This document shows, piece by piece, positions 15,724 to 24,499 of a stretch of 55,361 nucleotides of DNA. The position numbers and the translations under genes were made by a program. The notes under the pieces were generated by a model. That model searched no databases, was not told where the DNA came from, and saw only the letters and a program-made list of their open reading frames with translations. Source of the stretch: Prolixibacteraceae bacterium (GTDB lineage: Bacteria; Bacteroidota; Bacteroidia; Bacteroidales; Prolixibacteraceae); NCBI GenBank assembly GCA_028282195.1, contig JANQII010000040.1:1-55361 (forward strand), given 5' to 3'. Each line of letters opens with the position of its first letter. Position 1 is the first letter of the stretch.

Positions 15724-17331
15724 ATGAGACTGAAAAAGATTTTTTCCGTTATCATTTTACTATTCACCAGTATTTTTATTCAAGCGCAAAACGTTCATAT
15801 CGTTCCGCAACCACAAGAACTAAACATTCAAAAAGGAAGTTTTACGATTACGCCTGAAATTTCGATTATTACAAGCGTTGATTTCTATAAAACAGCAGAA
15901 TTTCTACAAAATAGTATTGAAAATTTAATCGGTTTCAAATGGAAGATCACGGATAAAAAAACGGATTCACCATCCATTAATTTCAAGCTAAATTCAGAAT
16001 TAGCTAAAGAGGAATATGAACTCATTGTTTCCAAAAGTGGAATTGATATGTATGCTTCAACCCATACAGGAATGTTTTACGGAGCTCAAACTTTGATTCA
16101 GCTAATTACCAACAATCGTATTTCAAAAGAAATTCCCAATCTGGAGATAACGGATTATCCACGCTTTTCGTGGAGGGCCTTTATGCTGGATGAATCCAGA
16201 TATTTTAAAGGGGCAGATCAGGTAAAAATGCTTTTAGATGAAATGGCTTACCTAAAGATGAATGTATTCCACTGGCACTTAGTAGATGATCAGGGCTGGA
16301 GAATTGAAATCAAGAAATATCCGCTTTTGACCCAAATTGGATCAAAAAGAAAAAGCACACAGGTTGGGCCACTAAAATGGCAAAGCCCAATCCAGTCTGC
16401 GGAACCGCATGAAGGATTTTACACCCAGGAAGAGATTAAGGAAATTATTGAGTACGCTGAAGAGAGACATATTACTATTGTTCCTGAAATTGAAATGCCC
16501 GGGCATTCAAGTGCAGCTATTGCCTCATACCCGTGGTTGGGCACTGCAAAAAAAGAAATTGAAGTACCTATCAAATTTGGGGTTGGGAAAGATGTGTATG
16601 ATGTAAGCGATCCAAAAGTTTATCAATTCCTGACTGATGTCCTGGATGAAGTAATTGCCCTATTTCCTTCAAAAGTTATTCATATTGGTGGTGACGAAGT
16701 AAAATACAATCACTGGAAATCATCAGAGTCTGTTCAGGCTTATATGAAAGAGAACGGAATTGAGATACCAGCCGGACTGCAGATTTTCTTCACGAATAGG
16801 ATTTCCCAATACCTGCAAAAGAAAGGCAGAAGGATGATGGGATGGAATGAAATCCTGGGGCACAAGCTTCATGAGTATCAAGATGAATCGGACACGAAGG
16901 AAGCAAAACAAGAGCTGGCATCAGAATCGCTGATACATTTTTGGAAAGGTGATTTAGAATTGGCAACAACGGCTGCAAGCAACGGTTATGAGATTGTCAA
17001 TTCATTGCATTCAGAAACCTACCTGGATTACGACTACAAATCGATACCATTATCCAGGGCTTATAACTTTAACCCAATCCCTAAAGGACTTGCCCCGGAG
17101 TATCATGATAAAGTGGTTGGAACGGGTTGTCAAATGTGGGGAGAATGGATTCCTACCAATGGGCATATGCATTTTATGGTTTTCCCAAGAATTGCAGCCT
17201 ACGCAGAAGTTGGCTGGACAGAAACGGAGAATAAAAATTTCAATAAATTTAAAGAAGCTTTAAAAAGCTTACAGGCGCGTTGGGTAAAAAAAGGGATTTA
17301 CTTTGCACCGAACAGTGCTGTTGGGTTATAA
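15724..17331 (+). CDS. GH20 beta-N-acetylhexosaminidase
   Basis: A 535-residue secreted or periplasmic enzyme with a Sec signal peptide (residues 1-21, cleavage near IQAQ). Residues about 25-145 form the GH20b alpha/beta domain and about 150-510 the catalytic TIM barrel. The substrate-assisted catalytic pair is D324-E325 in HIGGDEV; HWHLVDDQGWRIEI, EIEMPGHSSAA and the late CQMWGEW are further family signatures. It releases terminal beta-linked GlcNAc or GalNAc from glycans with retention via an oxazoline. It is the second of two co-oriented amino-sugar hydrolases; a repeat-filled gap separates it from GH109, and a perfect bidirectional hairpin terminates it. Confidence 0.95.
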   Translation: MRLKKIFSVIILLFTSIFIQAQNVHIVPQPQELNIQKGSFTITPEISIITSVDFYKTAEFLQNSIENLIGFKWKITDKKTDSPSINFKLNSELAKEEYELIVSKSGIDMYASTHTGMFYGAQTLIQLITNNRISKEIPNLEITDYPRFSWRAFMLDESRYFKGADQVKMLLDEMAYLKMNVFHWHLVDDQGWRIEIKKYPLLTQIGSKRKSTQVGPLKWQSPIQSAEPHEGFYTQEEIKEIIEYAEERHITIVPEIEMPGHSSAAIASYPWLGTAKKEIEVPIKFGVGKDVYDVSDPKVYQFLTDVLDEVIALFPSKVIHIGGDEVKYNHWKSSESVQAYMKENGIEIPAGLQIFFTNRISQYLQKKGRRMMGWNEILGHKLHEYQDESDTKEAKQELASESLIHFWKGDLELATTAASNGYEIVNSLHSETYLDYDYKSIPLSRAYNFNPIPKGLAPEYHDKVVGTGCQMWGEWIPTNGHMHFMVFPRIAAYAEVGWTETENKNFNKFKEALKSLQARWVKKGIYFAPNSAVGL

Positions 17332-17337
17332 AAAAAA

Positions 17338-17380
17338 TAATTAGTGATAGCCTCACTTCGAGTGAGGCTATCACTAATTA
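17338..17380. terminator. Bidirectional terminator, perfect 20-bp stem
   Basis: TAATTAGTGATAGCCTCACT (17338-17357) and its perfect complement (17361-17380) flank a TCG loop. The A and T runs at the stem base serve as U-tracts in both directions. It sits between the convergent GH20 (stop 17331) and S9 peptidase (stop 17383) genes. Confidence 0.9.
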
Positions 17381-17382
17381 GA

Positions 17383-19266
17383 CTATTTCAGGTATTGATC
17401 CAAGAATGTAAGTATCTGACCATACCCTTTTATTTCATTTTCTTTTTTCACAAATCCATGCCCTTCATCGGGGAACAACACATATTCAACCGGAACACCA
17501 TTTGCCTTAACTGCCTCCACAATCTCATCAGACTCAACCTGAAGTACGCGTGGGTCGTTAGCACCCTGAAGCACCATAAGCGGTTTCGTTACTTTATCGG
17601 CATGGAATACGGGTGAAATATTATATAAACGAACAGAATCAGCTGTATTTGGATCACCTAATTCGTCATATAGTGCTTTTCTAAATGATTCCCAATATGG
17701 AGGAATGGATTTTAATGTACGCAACCAGTTCGTAACACCAAAAATATTCACACCAACATCAAATTCTTCAGGGGTAAAACAAAGTGCTGCCATAACCATA
17801 TACCCACCGTAAGAACCACCAATGATTCCAATTTTGGATTCGTCAACCCAACCTGTTTTCTGCATATACTTTTTTGCGTAAATACAATCTTTCAAATCAA
17901 CATCACCATGCTTTTGGTTATCCATTTTAAAGAAAGTCTTTCCATATCCGCTTGAACCACGATTGTTTACAGCAATAATAGCATAACCATGATTTACCAA
18001 ATACTGAATCAATGAGAAATAGCTAACCCTTGATTGTCCGCCGGGGCCACCATGAACCCAAACAAGGGCAGGCACTTTCCCTGTATCTGCCTGATGGGGT
18101 TTATAGAGTATAGCTGGTATATCCAAGCCATCAAATGACTTATAACGAATGACTTTACCAGCAACCAAATCTTCCTCGTTAATCTCCGGATTCAACGTAT
18201 CGGTAAGCTTCTTCAGCTCTTTCGTTTCTAAATTATAAACGTAAATATTGTTTGGGGAAGTAGAAGCACCTACCGACATTTTAACGAGCTTTTCACTTTT
18301 TGAAACAGAAATAGATTTGATATCCCCATCTTCAAAAGCAGGCATTTCAACCGAAGTTCCATCGGCTAAATTAAAAACGTAGACTTTTGTTTTCGCATCT
18401 TCATTTACACCAATAATTCGGTATTTGGAATTGTATGATTCGTATGCATACCAAACATCCCAATCTGCTTCCCACACTTTTTCTTTCGCTCCTGATCCGA
18501 TATTATAACGGGAAAGATAAGTAAACTCACCTCCCTCATCAGTAAGAAAGTACAAGTATTCATTTTTCAAATCGAAAAATTGGGGGTTGAAAGTTGCATC
18601 ACCTTCATGTTCTGAAATATGCTTGGTTTCCTCAGTTTCCCTGTCATACAAAAACATTTCAGAATTAGAAGTTGTAATGGACTGGACTAAAGCGACAAAA
18701 CGCTTATTTTTAGAAATAGAGCCAATACTAAAACCTTTTTCATTCTGATAAACTAAAGTAGCCTCCATACTGGCAATATCCATTTCATACAAATCGAAGA
18801 AACGTTCATCTCTTTTATTCGATGTAAAAAAGAATGATTTTTTATCGCGTGCCCAACCATAAAAGCTTGATTTTGCACCTTCCCATGGAGTAATATCAGT
18901 AGTTACTCCAGCAGTATCCTGCATAAAAATGTGATTAATTTCATCACCATTATTATCACTGGAGAACAAGAAACGTTCATCTTCAGGAAAGTAGCCAATT
19001 CCAAATACAGATCTGTCTTCAAAATTTGTTACTTGTTTGGGTTCAGAACCATCAATAGGATATTCATAAATATTATAAATACCACTTTCATTGCTCGTAA
19101 GCAACAGTTTCGATTCATCTGGTGAAAAACTACCACCACCAATGCTGGTGTTTTTGTAGAACTGTTCAATGGTATAACTCTTAATTTCCCGGGGAGTCTC
19201 TTTTTTTGGGGTACAACTGGCCATTACTATAACGGCCAAAATAAGAAGGAAAGCAATTTTCTTCAT
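17383..19266 (-). CDS. S9 family prolyl oligopeptidase-type peptidase, lipoprotein
   Basis: About 627 residues from the preferred ATG at 19266; a start at 19314 is also in frame but would place 16 extra residues before an otherwise perfect lipoprotein signal (KKIAFLLILAVIVMASC). The N-terminal half (about 40-380) is a beta-propeller with repeated WD40/DPP-IV-like strands; the C-terminal alpha/beta hydrolase has the catalytic Ser in GGSYGGYM, Asp in LQGANDPRV and His in DEGHGF. The family (S9C-like) cleaves short peptides, often dipeptides or acylated amino acids, in the periplasm. It may consume peptides left after deglycosylation of glycoproteins by the neighbouring enzymes, which is an inference from context. 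Confidence 0.9.
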   Translation of the reverse strand: MKKIAFLLILAVIVMASCTPKKETPREIKSYTIEQFYKNTSIGGGSFSPDESKLLLTSNESGIYNIYEYPIDGSEPKQVTNFEDRSVFGIGYFPEDERFLFSSDNNGDEINHIFMQDTAGVTTDITPWEGAKSSFYGWARDKKSFFFTSNKRDERFFDLYEMDIASMEATLVYQNEKGFSIGSISKNKRFVALVQSITTSNSEMFLYDRETEETKHISEHEGDATFNPQFFDLKNEYLYFLTDEGGEFTYLSRYNIGSGAKEKVWEADWDVWYAYESYNSKYRIIGVNEDAKTKVYVFNLADGTSVEMPAFEDGDIKSISVSKSEKLVKMSVGASTSPNNIYVYNLETKELKKLTDTLNPEINEEDLVAGKVIRYKSFDGLDIPAILYKPHQADTGKVPALVWVHGGPGGQSRVSYFSLIQYLVNHGYAIIAVNNRGSSGYGKTFFKMDNQKHGDVDLKDCIYAKKYMQKTGWVDESKIGIIGGSYGGYMVMAALCFTPEEFDVGVNIFGVTNWLRTLKSIPPYWESFRKALYDELGDPNTADSVRLYNISPVFHADKVTKPLMVLQGANDPRVLQVESDEIVEAVKANGVPVEYVLFPDEGHGFVKKENEIKGYGQILTFLDQYLK

Positions 19267-19314
19267 AAATAATTGTTTTATAGTTTTCAGATTAGACAAA
19301 TAATTCAGTAACAA

Positions 19315-19886
19315 ATTACAAAAAGGAAAATAAAAATGTTCAACACATTTAATAAGAAGTTGTCAAAAGTTAAATGATATTAGTGTCGTGTCACGCCTGC
19401 CCTGACAGCCTCCCGAGTACCCGGGATTCTTTTGATTTTTGACTGCGTTAAAAAATCGTTTATCCGGCAGCTGCCGGACTATGCGCAGATTTTTTGCCTT
19501 GTCAAAAACCAAAATAACTTCAACTTAACCGTCATTTCAGACATGACACGACACTAGAAATAAATACTTGTTACCCAATCACAATTGGAATAAGCAAAAA
19601 CGATTTAATACAAGCATAACTTACCTATTGCAACTTTCTGTAAATCAACATTAGTTTCATGTAGAAATTCCAACTTAAATTGTTATATAATTGTACTATT
19701 ATGATGCCATAGAAGTTTATCAAACAAAGCTAATTTCGTTGGATTAATAAATAGATTAATAAAAAGATTAAAAGTTCCGGATAATTATTAACCCTTGATT
19801 TTTTTGAAATTTCACAAGCTAAAATACCCTCAACAATTAGATAGAAGAAAACGCAGTTTGTTTTTTAGGAATATTTTGTGTTACAA
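19315..19886. other. Intergenic region with a MITE-like element
   Basis: The 572 bp contain the palindromic element at 19381-19556. The remainder (19557-19886) is AT-rich and shows no gene, RNA or convincing promoter to me. Confidence 0.5.
19381..19556. repeat. MITE-like palindromic element, 176 bp
   Basis: TAGTGTCGTGTCA at 19381-19393 and TGACACGACACTA at 19544-19556 are a perfect 13-bp terminal inverted repeat. Inside, TTTGATTTTTGAC and GTCAAAAACCAAAA form a second inverted pair, and CCGGCAGCTGCCGG at 19464-19477 is a perfect palindrome at the centre, so the whole element can fold into one long imperfect hairpin. It carries no ORF. Confidence 0.85.
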
Positions 19887-22415
19887 TTACTTCTGAATAT
19901 TTGGCTGTGAACCGAAATTGTTCTCGTAATTTTTAATAAATGAAGTGTACGCATTTTTAGCAGCCTGGAGCCTTCCTTGATTCTTTAAAAATTTAGTTTT
20001 CGACTTTATTGCCTCTTCACTAAATGGGGCAATTCCCAGCATAACATTTGCGGCAAGAATCCCAAGATCATTGTTTTTACTCTTTGAGCAAAACTTTAAC
20101 ACAATGGATATCACATCTACAAGCTTCGTCTCAATTTCTGATTTAAAATTATCCATCCACTCTTCATGAACCGATGGCATAAATTGACCTCTTGACGTAT
20201 ATACAAAAAACTTCCTTAATTCATCTCCAATAAGCTGCTGAATATCAACCTCTAAAATACTTTTAGAGATAGTAACAAGATGAATAAGGTCAATAAACAC
20301 TTCGTTTGAATATTTAACCTTCCAAAATTTATTTTCATAGACAACATCGATACCATCAACATCCTGGAGTGCAGTTCTAAGTTGTGAGAAGCTTACACTT
20401 CTAATATTCTTTGCCTGAAAAGAGTCTTTATCGGGCCAGATAATCCTACTTATTTCCTTTGAGTTTATTCCTTTCTCATTTCTAATTTGTGACAATAATA
20501 CTAAACAAAGCAACTTTTGAAGCCTGGGTGGGAAGAGATGTGTAACATCTTTACCCATATTGTTTCTAACCAGGAAATCCCCAAAGAAGATAATGGCATT
20601 CGTTTTAGGAACTGCAGTTTTAATATTTTCATAATCCCATGTTACATCTGTAGAAATATGGGAATGTCTTCTTTTCTTTATCAAAAAAAGAATAGAAGCC
20701 GACACAAGCAACAATAAAAAAACAAATAAATATGAAAAATATATTTTCTTATTCCCATAGCTATTTTCTTCTAAATTGTTCATTCTATTGATCGGGGGAA
20801 AGTTTAATGTATAAATTCTAAAAGAAGCATGTTCTTTATTAACGTCTTCCCGAATTGCTGCAATTAGTTTTTTTGACTCTTTTGAATAATAAAGATGTGC
20901 CTCGGTCAATATTTCTTCAGAAGCAAACGGGATAGAGTCTGCAACTATCTCATATGAAGGTTTTTGTGTGCTTATTTTCAACAACTTCAATGGGGAATCG
21001 ACCAAATGATGTCCATAACACAAAGCATACAAGTATTTATCCTCTTTATTAAAATACATACTATTTGATCCAACAAATTTTTCATCCATTTTCGGAAATT
21101 CCCAGATCTTTTTTACTTCTTTATTATTTGTATCAATAGAATACAGATCAGTAAAATGATATCCACCAAGTACTTGCGGTCCCGTTAAATTACCAAAACC
21201 TCCAAAAAGATAATAAACGCCATCTTGATTTTGGCTTATCGCCGGGTACATTCTTGGAGAAATTGTATCTCCACTAAAAGGAACTTCTTCCCATGATTTT
21301 GAAACAGGATCTATAGCAATAAATTTATCATGAAATGTAAAACTTCCATATCCTCCAAATGCAATAGGATATTCAATATCTTCTGCAAGCATAGCTGAAT
21401 GTTGTAACGATTTTGGACGATTTCTGGAAACTTCAATATTAACCCACTCATAACAATCCAGATCCAGTTCAGCAAATCCAATTGCATTTCGTTCAGGACT
21501 TAAATCGTTAAAAACATAAACTACGATTCTATTTTTATGAAGATTATATATGGAATGATAATGGTCCTTAGCTACCGGAAACTGATTTTTATAACGACAA
21601 GAACTGAGTTTATTGGTGGCAACGTCATAAATCATGAGAGAATCTGAGCCAATAAGATATACTTGATTTGTTTTATCATTGTAACAAAAATCTGCAACAA
21701 GGTTACTATTAAACCTTTTACATTCTTTCCAGAAATATCGATCTTTTGCCACCCATGATGGATTTCTTACGGGAACTTTGTTTTTGGAAATCTCATCCAA
21801 TGTGAAATTTCCTTCGTATTCTTTCAGTTGATATTGAGAAACAAGATTATTCTTGTGGTCTTTTATTCCAATGTCCTTAATACACATAAAAGGTAAATCA
21901 GGATTAGCTCCGTGAAAACCAAAAACGACATCCGGTTTATATCCTTTCAAAAAATTATATTTACCACTTCGCTTTACATTATCAACGGCAAGATAGATAC
22001 TGTCCTTCTCTGGCAAAAAACTCAATTTAAACTTTTGCCAATTTCCCTGCTGAATTTTTTCCCTTAAAATAGGCAAATGAATAATCCTGTTATCATGATT
22101 TGAAATAATATCAAAATAACAAAACTCATCGTAAGAGTACGGAAAATAATATAAAGAGAGCTCCTCTTCCTTGTAAATAAATCTGCATATATATCCTATA
22201 GAAGAAGGATCATAAAAAGACAAATCAAAGGACAAATCAAATTTATTTTTGAATGTTTTCTGTGATAGTGGAAGTAATTTTAATGAAGTGCGCGACTCTA
22301 TCTCCTTATCATTCCCATTAAACCTTAATCCATATAAATCCTGGGAACGGGAATTATTCACCGAGAATATATACATTAAAACAGATAAAAGTAAACAAAA
22401 GAGAGATTTCGTCAT
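19887..22415 (-). CDS. Membrane-spanning one-component regulator: Kelch sensor, TM, SARP-like winged helix
   Basis: An 842-residue protein. Residues 1-24 are a signal peptide. Residues about 25-215 resemble a LamG-like jelly roll (NWQKFKLSFLPEKDSIYLAV), and about 225-550 form a Kelch beta-propeller (YPIAFGGYGSF, DGVYYLFGGFGNL). One membrane helix (about 556-580) is followed by RRH. The cytoplasmic part has a SARP/OmpR-like winged helix (about 600-700: IIFFGDFLVRN, RLQKLLCLVLLSQ, GINSKEISRIIWPD) and a helical BTAD-like tail ending near residue 842. GINSK-(Q/E)-IS and the W-P motif are shared with the protein at 11647-13953, so the two are paralogues with different sensors. Some databases may label such proteins galactose oxidase or Kelch protein only; the C-terminal DNA-binding part is the important feature. 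Confidence 0.8.
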   Translation of the reverse strand: MTKSLFCLLLSVLMYIFSVNNSRSQDLYGLRFNGNDKEIESRTSLKLLPLSQKTFKNKFDLSFDLSFYDPSSIGYICRFIYKEEELSLYYFPYSYDEFCYFDIISNHDNRIIHLPILREKIQQGNWQKFKLSFLPEKDSIYLAVDNVKRSGKYNFLKGYKPDVVFGFHGANPDLPFMCIKDIGIKDHKNNLVSQYQLKEYEGNFTLDEISKNKVPVRNPSWVAKDRYFWKECKRFNSNLVADFCYNDKTNQVYLIGSDSLMIYDVATNKLSSCRYKNQFPVAKDHYHSIYNLHKNRIVVYVFNDLSPERNAIGFAELDLDCYEWVNIEVSRNRPKSLQHSAMLAEDIEYPIAFGGYGSFTFHDKFIAIDPVSKSWEEVPFSGDTISPRMYPAISQNQDGVYYLFGGFGNLTGPQVLGGYHFTDLYSIDTNNKEVKKIWEFPKMDEKFVGSNSMYFNKEDKYLYALCYGHHLVDSPLKLLKISTQKPSYEIVADSIPFASEEILTEAHLYYSKESKKLIAAIREDVNKEHASFRIYTLNFPPINRMNNLEENSYGNKKIYFSYLFVFLLLLVSASILFLIKKRRHSHISTDVTWDYENIKTAVPKTNAIIFFGDFLVRNNMGKDVTHLFPPRLQKLLCLVLLSQIRNEKGINSKEISRIIWPDKDSFQAKNIRSVSFSQLRTALQDVDGIDVVYENKFWKVKYSNEVFIDLIHLVTISKSILEVDIQQLIGDELRKFFVYTSRGQFMPSVHEEWMDNFKSEIETKLVDVISIVLKFCSKSKNNDLGILAANVMLGIAPFSEEAIKSKTKFLKNQGRLQAAKNAYTSFIKNYENNFGSQPNIQK

Positions 22416-22876
22416 TATAAAAAGATTACAATTCTACACATATATTCCAAACGTATCAGGAAAGTAACTAATAAATTTACACCTCACTACTTTTTTTGCA
22501 AATATTTTAGATGCAACAACAATCAGATCTCCCAACTCAATAATCGACTGAAAAACAACACACAGAATTCTAATTCAGCATTAATTTTATTGTAAAAACT
22601 ATTCTAAAATATATTTTATTAAGTAATAATATTACTTAATTATTTATTTCAGATCCACTCGAATATAAAAAATTACATTTTTTTTAGTTTTCAACATCAA
22701 GAAAGCCATAAATTATTACACAACAAGATAACCTTTCAATCTCCTGAGCTTAGAAGCTGTCTAAAAATTATCCATCAATAATTTAACAATAATTTTTTCT
22801 TTTACCTAAGAGTATAGATTAGCTATAAAACACCTCCTCTACTATAAAGTCTACAGTTCCAAAGAATATAAATAAC
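22416..22876. other. AT-rich intergenic region with a solo MITE end
   Basis: About 460 bp with no gene. AGAAGCTGTCTAAAAATT at 22752-22769, continuing identically to 22773, matches the left end of the element at 29554 over 22 bases, but no right end is present nearby, so this is a truncated copy. Confidence 0.6.
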
Positions 22877-23017
22877 TTAATTAGCTTCTTTCCCAACAAT
22901 ATAAAACGATACAATTAAAATGAAACTAATAGCAGCAACTAACACCATAACTGAAGCTGTCACACTTGAAATATCTCCAATCCATCCTATCAACGGAGGG
23001 ATAACAGTTCCACCGGA
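22877..23017 (-). pseudogene. 3' remnant of an MFS sugar transporter gene
   Basis: In the frame ending with the TAA at 22877-22879 the minus strand encodes SGGTVIPPLIGWIGDISSVT and then a last hydrophobic helix and a short tail ending VGKEAN. The G-G-(x)-V-I-P-P-(L/I)-x-G block is typical of FucP/NagP-like major facilitator sugar transporters near their C-terminus. Everything upstream is missing: the sequence passes directly into the 5' part of a ROK kinase gene at about 23010, in a different frame. The remnant is about 45 codons of what is normally a 400-residue transporter. Confidence 0.75.
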
Positions 23018-23322
23018 ACATCCAGTCCGTAAGTATTCTCATACTTTCCATTCTGCCCGGTAAACAACGAAATACCTTTTTCATAATTAAATGGGCCAGG
23101 CATTGCAAAACCAATTCCTTCTACATTTTCAACTCCGGCAAGTTCCATCGTTTTTTTAATGGTGTCGCCCCACACGCCTATTATGACTTCAGAACTGGCA
23201 TGGTTATCCAAATCGCTTTCAGCAAGCGTATTTTCCAAATATTTCTTTTCAGCTAAATCAAAAGCAGCACAACTCACATGGCTGCCTCCCACATCAACTC
23301 CAATAGCTATTGTTTTATTCAT
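22990..23322 (-). pseudogene. Truncated ROK family sugar kinase (N-terminal part only)
   Basis: The 110 residues start with the ROK phosphate-binding motif GVDVGGSHVS and continue through GIGFAMPGPFNYEKGI, both typical of glucokinase/N-acetylglucosamine kinase proteins of about 300 residues. After residue about 104 (YGLDVPVE) the reading frame runs out of phase into the tail of an MFS transporter gene and stops at 22990. Loss of the second half removes the catalytic DIGG-adjacent Asp region and zinc site, so no kinase is made. It lies 8 bp after the GntR gene, and the ancestral order was presumably gntR-ROK-(...)-MFS. Confidence 0.85.
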
Positions 23323-23330
23323 TTCTATGT

Positions 23331-24065
23331 TTATCGTTTAATATTTATGGTGTAAGTAAATTTATCTGCCTTATAAAATCCAATGTTATATTCCAGTGGC
23401 CGCTGGCCCGGGTCCAGAACAAAATGTTCCCGAACCAAAACTGGCTCACCTTTATCAATTTTTAACCTTTTAGCGGTTATTACTGAAGCAGATCTTGCTT
23501 TAATCTTTTCATTAGAGAAAGTTGGTACAACATGAAAATCCTCTTCAAGAATATCATAAAGCGGACGGTCAAAATTTTCCTCTCCTGTTAAACCAATTTT
23601 CGGATGAAAGTAACTTTCAAAATATACGAACGGCCCATCTTCATCACCCCTCAGGCGACTTAAACGAAGAACCGGTTGTCCTTCTTCAATTTCGAAAAAC
23701 TTAGAAACCTTTTCATTAGCTTCAATCCAATCAGGTTGAAGCATGAAGTTTTTAAATTTTACCCCTTTTTCATTCATCTCCTGGGTAAAACTATGCCAAT
23801 GCTGAAGGTGAGTAGTTACTGTATTTTGAGCTACTTTTGTCCCGATTCCTTTTTTTCGAACAAGCAAACCTTCATATTCCAGTTTATTGGTTGCCTGCCG
23901 CAATGTATTTCTGGAAATTCCTAATTTCTTTGCTAAATCAACTTCTTTTGGTAAAAAGCCACCGTCTTTGTATTCCGGCAATTCAATCATCTCACGAAGT
24001 AGTTTTTCTACTTGTGCATGTAAGGGAACCGGGCTTGAATGATCAATTTTTAAATTCACTTGCAA
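23331..24065 (-). CDS. GntR/HutC family transcriptional regulator
   Basis: A 244-residue cytoplasmic regulator. Residues about 10-75 form the GntR winged helix (PLHAQVEKLLREMI, LAKKLGISRNTLRQATNKLEYEGLL) and about 95-240 the UTRA effector-binding domain of the HutC subfamily (PVLRLSRLRG, FVYFESYFHP). HutC members such as NagR sense phosphorylated amino sugars. Its target operon seems to have been the ROK kinase-MFS transporter genes directly downstream, which are now deleted and fused, so it may be an orphan acting elsewhere. A palindromic TACATATGTA lies just upstream of its start and could be its own operator. The sugar specificity is inferred from the partners. Confidence 0.9.
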   Translation of the reverse strand: MQVNLKIDHSSPVPLHAQVEKLLREMIELPEYKDGGFLPKEVDLAKKLGISRNTLRQATNKLEYEGLLVRKKGIGTKVAQNTVTTHLQHWHSFTQEMNEKGVKFKNFMLQPDWIEANEKVSKFFEIEEGQPVLRLSRLRGDEDGPFVYFESYFHPKIGLTGEENFDRPLYDILEEDFHVVPTFSNEKIKARSASVITAKRLKIDKGEPVLVREHFVLDPGQRPLEYNIGFYKADKFTYTINIKR

Positions 24066-24086
24066 GCTATTTTCAAAAACAAAACT

Positions 24087-24107
24087 TTGTACATATGTAT
24101 GAACATA
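24087..24107. promoter_or_regulatory. Candidate GntR operator
   Basis: The perfect palindrome TACATATGTA (24090-24099), followed by GAACATAT, lies about 25 bp upstream of the GntR start. Autoregulatory sites at this position are common for HutC regulators. Only position and symmetry support it. Confidence 0.35.
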
Positions 24108-24225
24108 TAAAAATATAGATTTTTATCAAATTCAAAAACTATTTTCAAGATTTTTTTAAATATCGAAAATTCAACTAGCTCGTTTCTAAATTCTTTAAAC
24201 CCTTAATCCGTCAGTTTACAGATTT

Positions 24226-24259
24226 GTCCCCCCTCCCGATAGCTCGGGATTAGGGGGAC
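24226..24259. repeat. Hairpin GTCCCCC..GGGGGAC with inner CCCGA..TCGGG
   Basis: GTCCCCC (24226-24232) pairs with GGGGGAC (24253-24259) and CCCGA (24235-24239) with TCGGG (24244-24248). It lies in the 430-bp gap between the GntR start and the GH2 stop, which otherwise contains repeat sequence and no gene. It may be part of a larger repeat running to 24452. Confidence 0.6.
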
Positions 24260-24342
24260 GAGGAATTCAATCCAAAAATTAGATTGGATCACGGAGGGGG
24301 TCAACAATTCACTACAATAATTCCAACCAAAATTGATTGGTT

Positions 24343-24452
24343 CGGAAATTCCGTCCGGGAAAACGTTTTCCACAAAACAACATTGTATGCCGGACGATTG
24401 TATTTTTTATTTCTTTACACCCAGTGCTTCGTTTCACTTCGCACCGGGCTAC
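24343..24452 (+). repeat. Dispersed 110-bp repeat, copy B
   Basis: Matches 1090-1198 over its whole length and in the same orientation: CGGAAATTCCGTCCGG, AAACGTTTTC, GCCGGACGATTG and GTTTCACTTCGCAC are shared. It lies just after the GH2 gene's end (minus strand) and may influence its 3' processing. Confidence 0.7.
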
Positions 24453-24499
24453 CAAGATTATGCCTTTACAGGGCATAAAATAGAACTTATGGACCAAAA

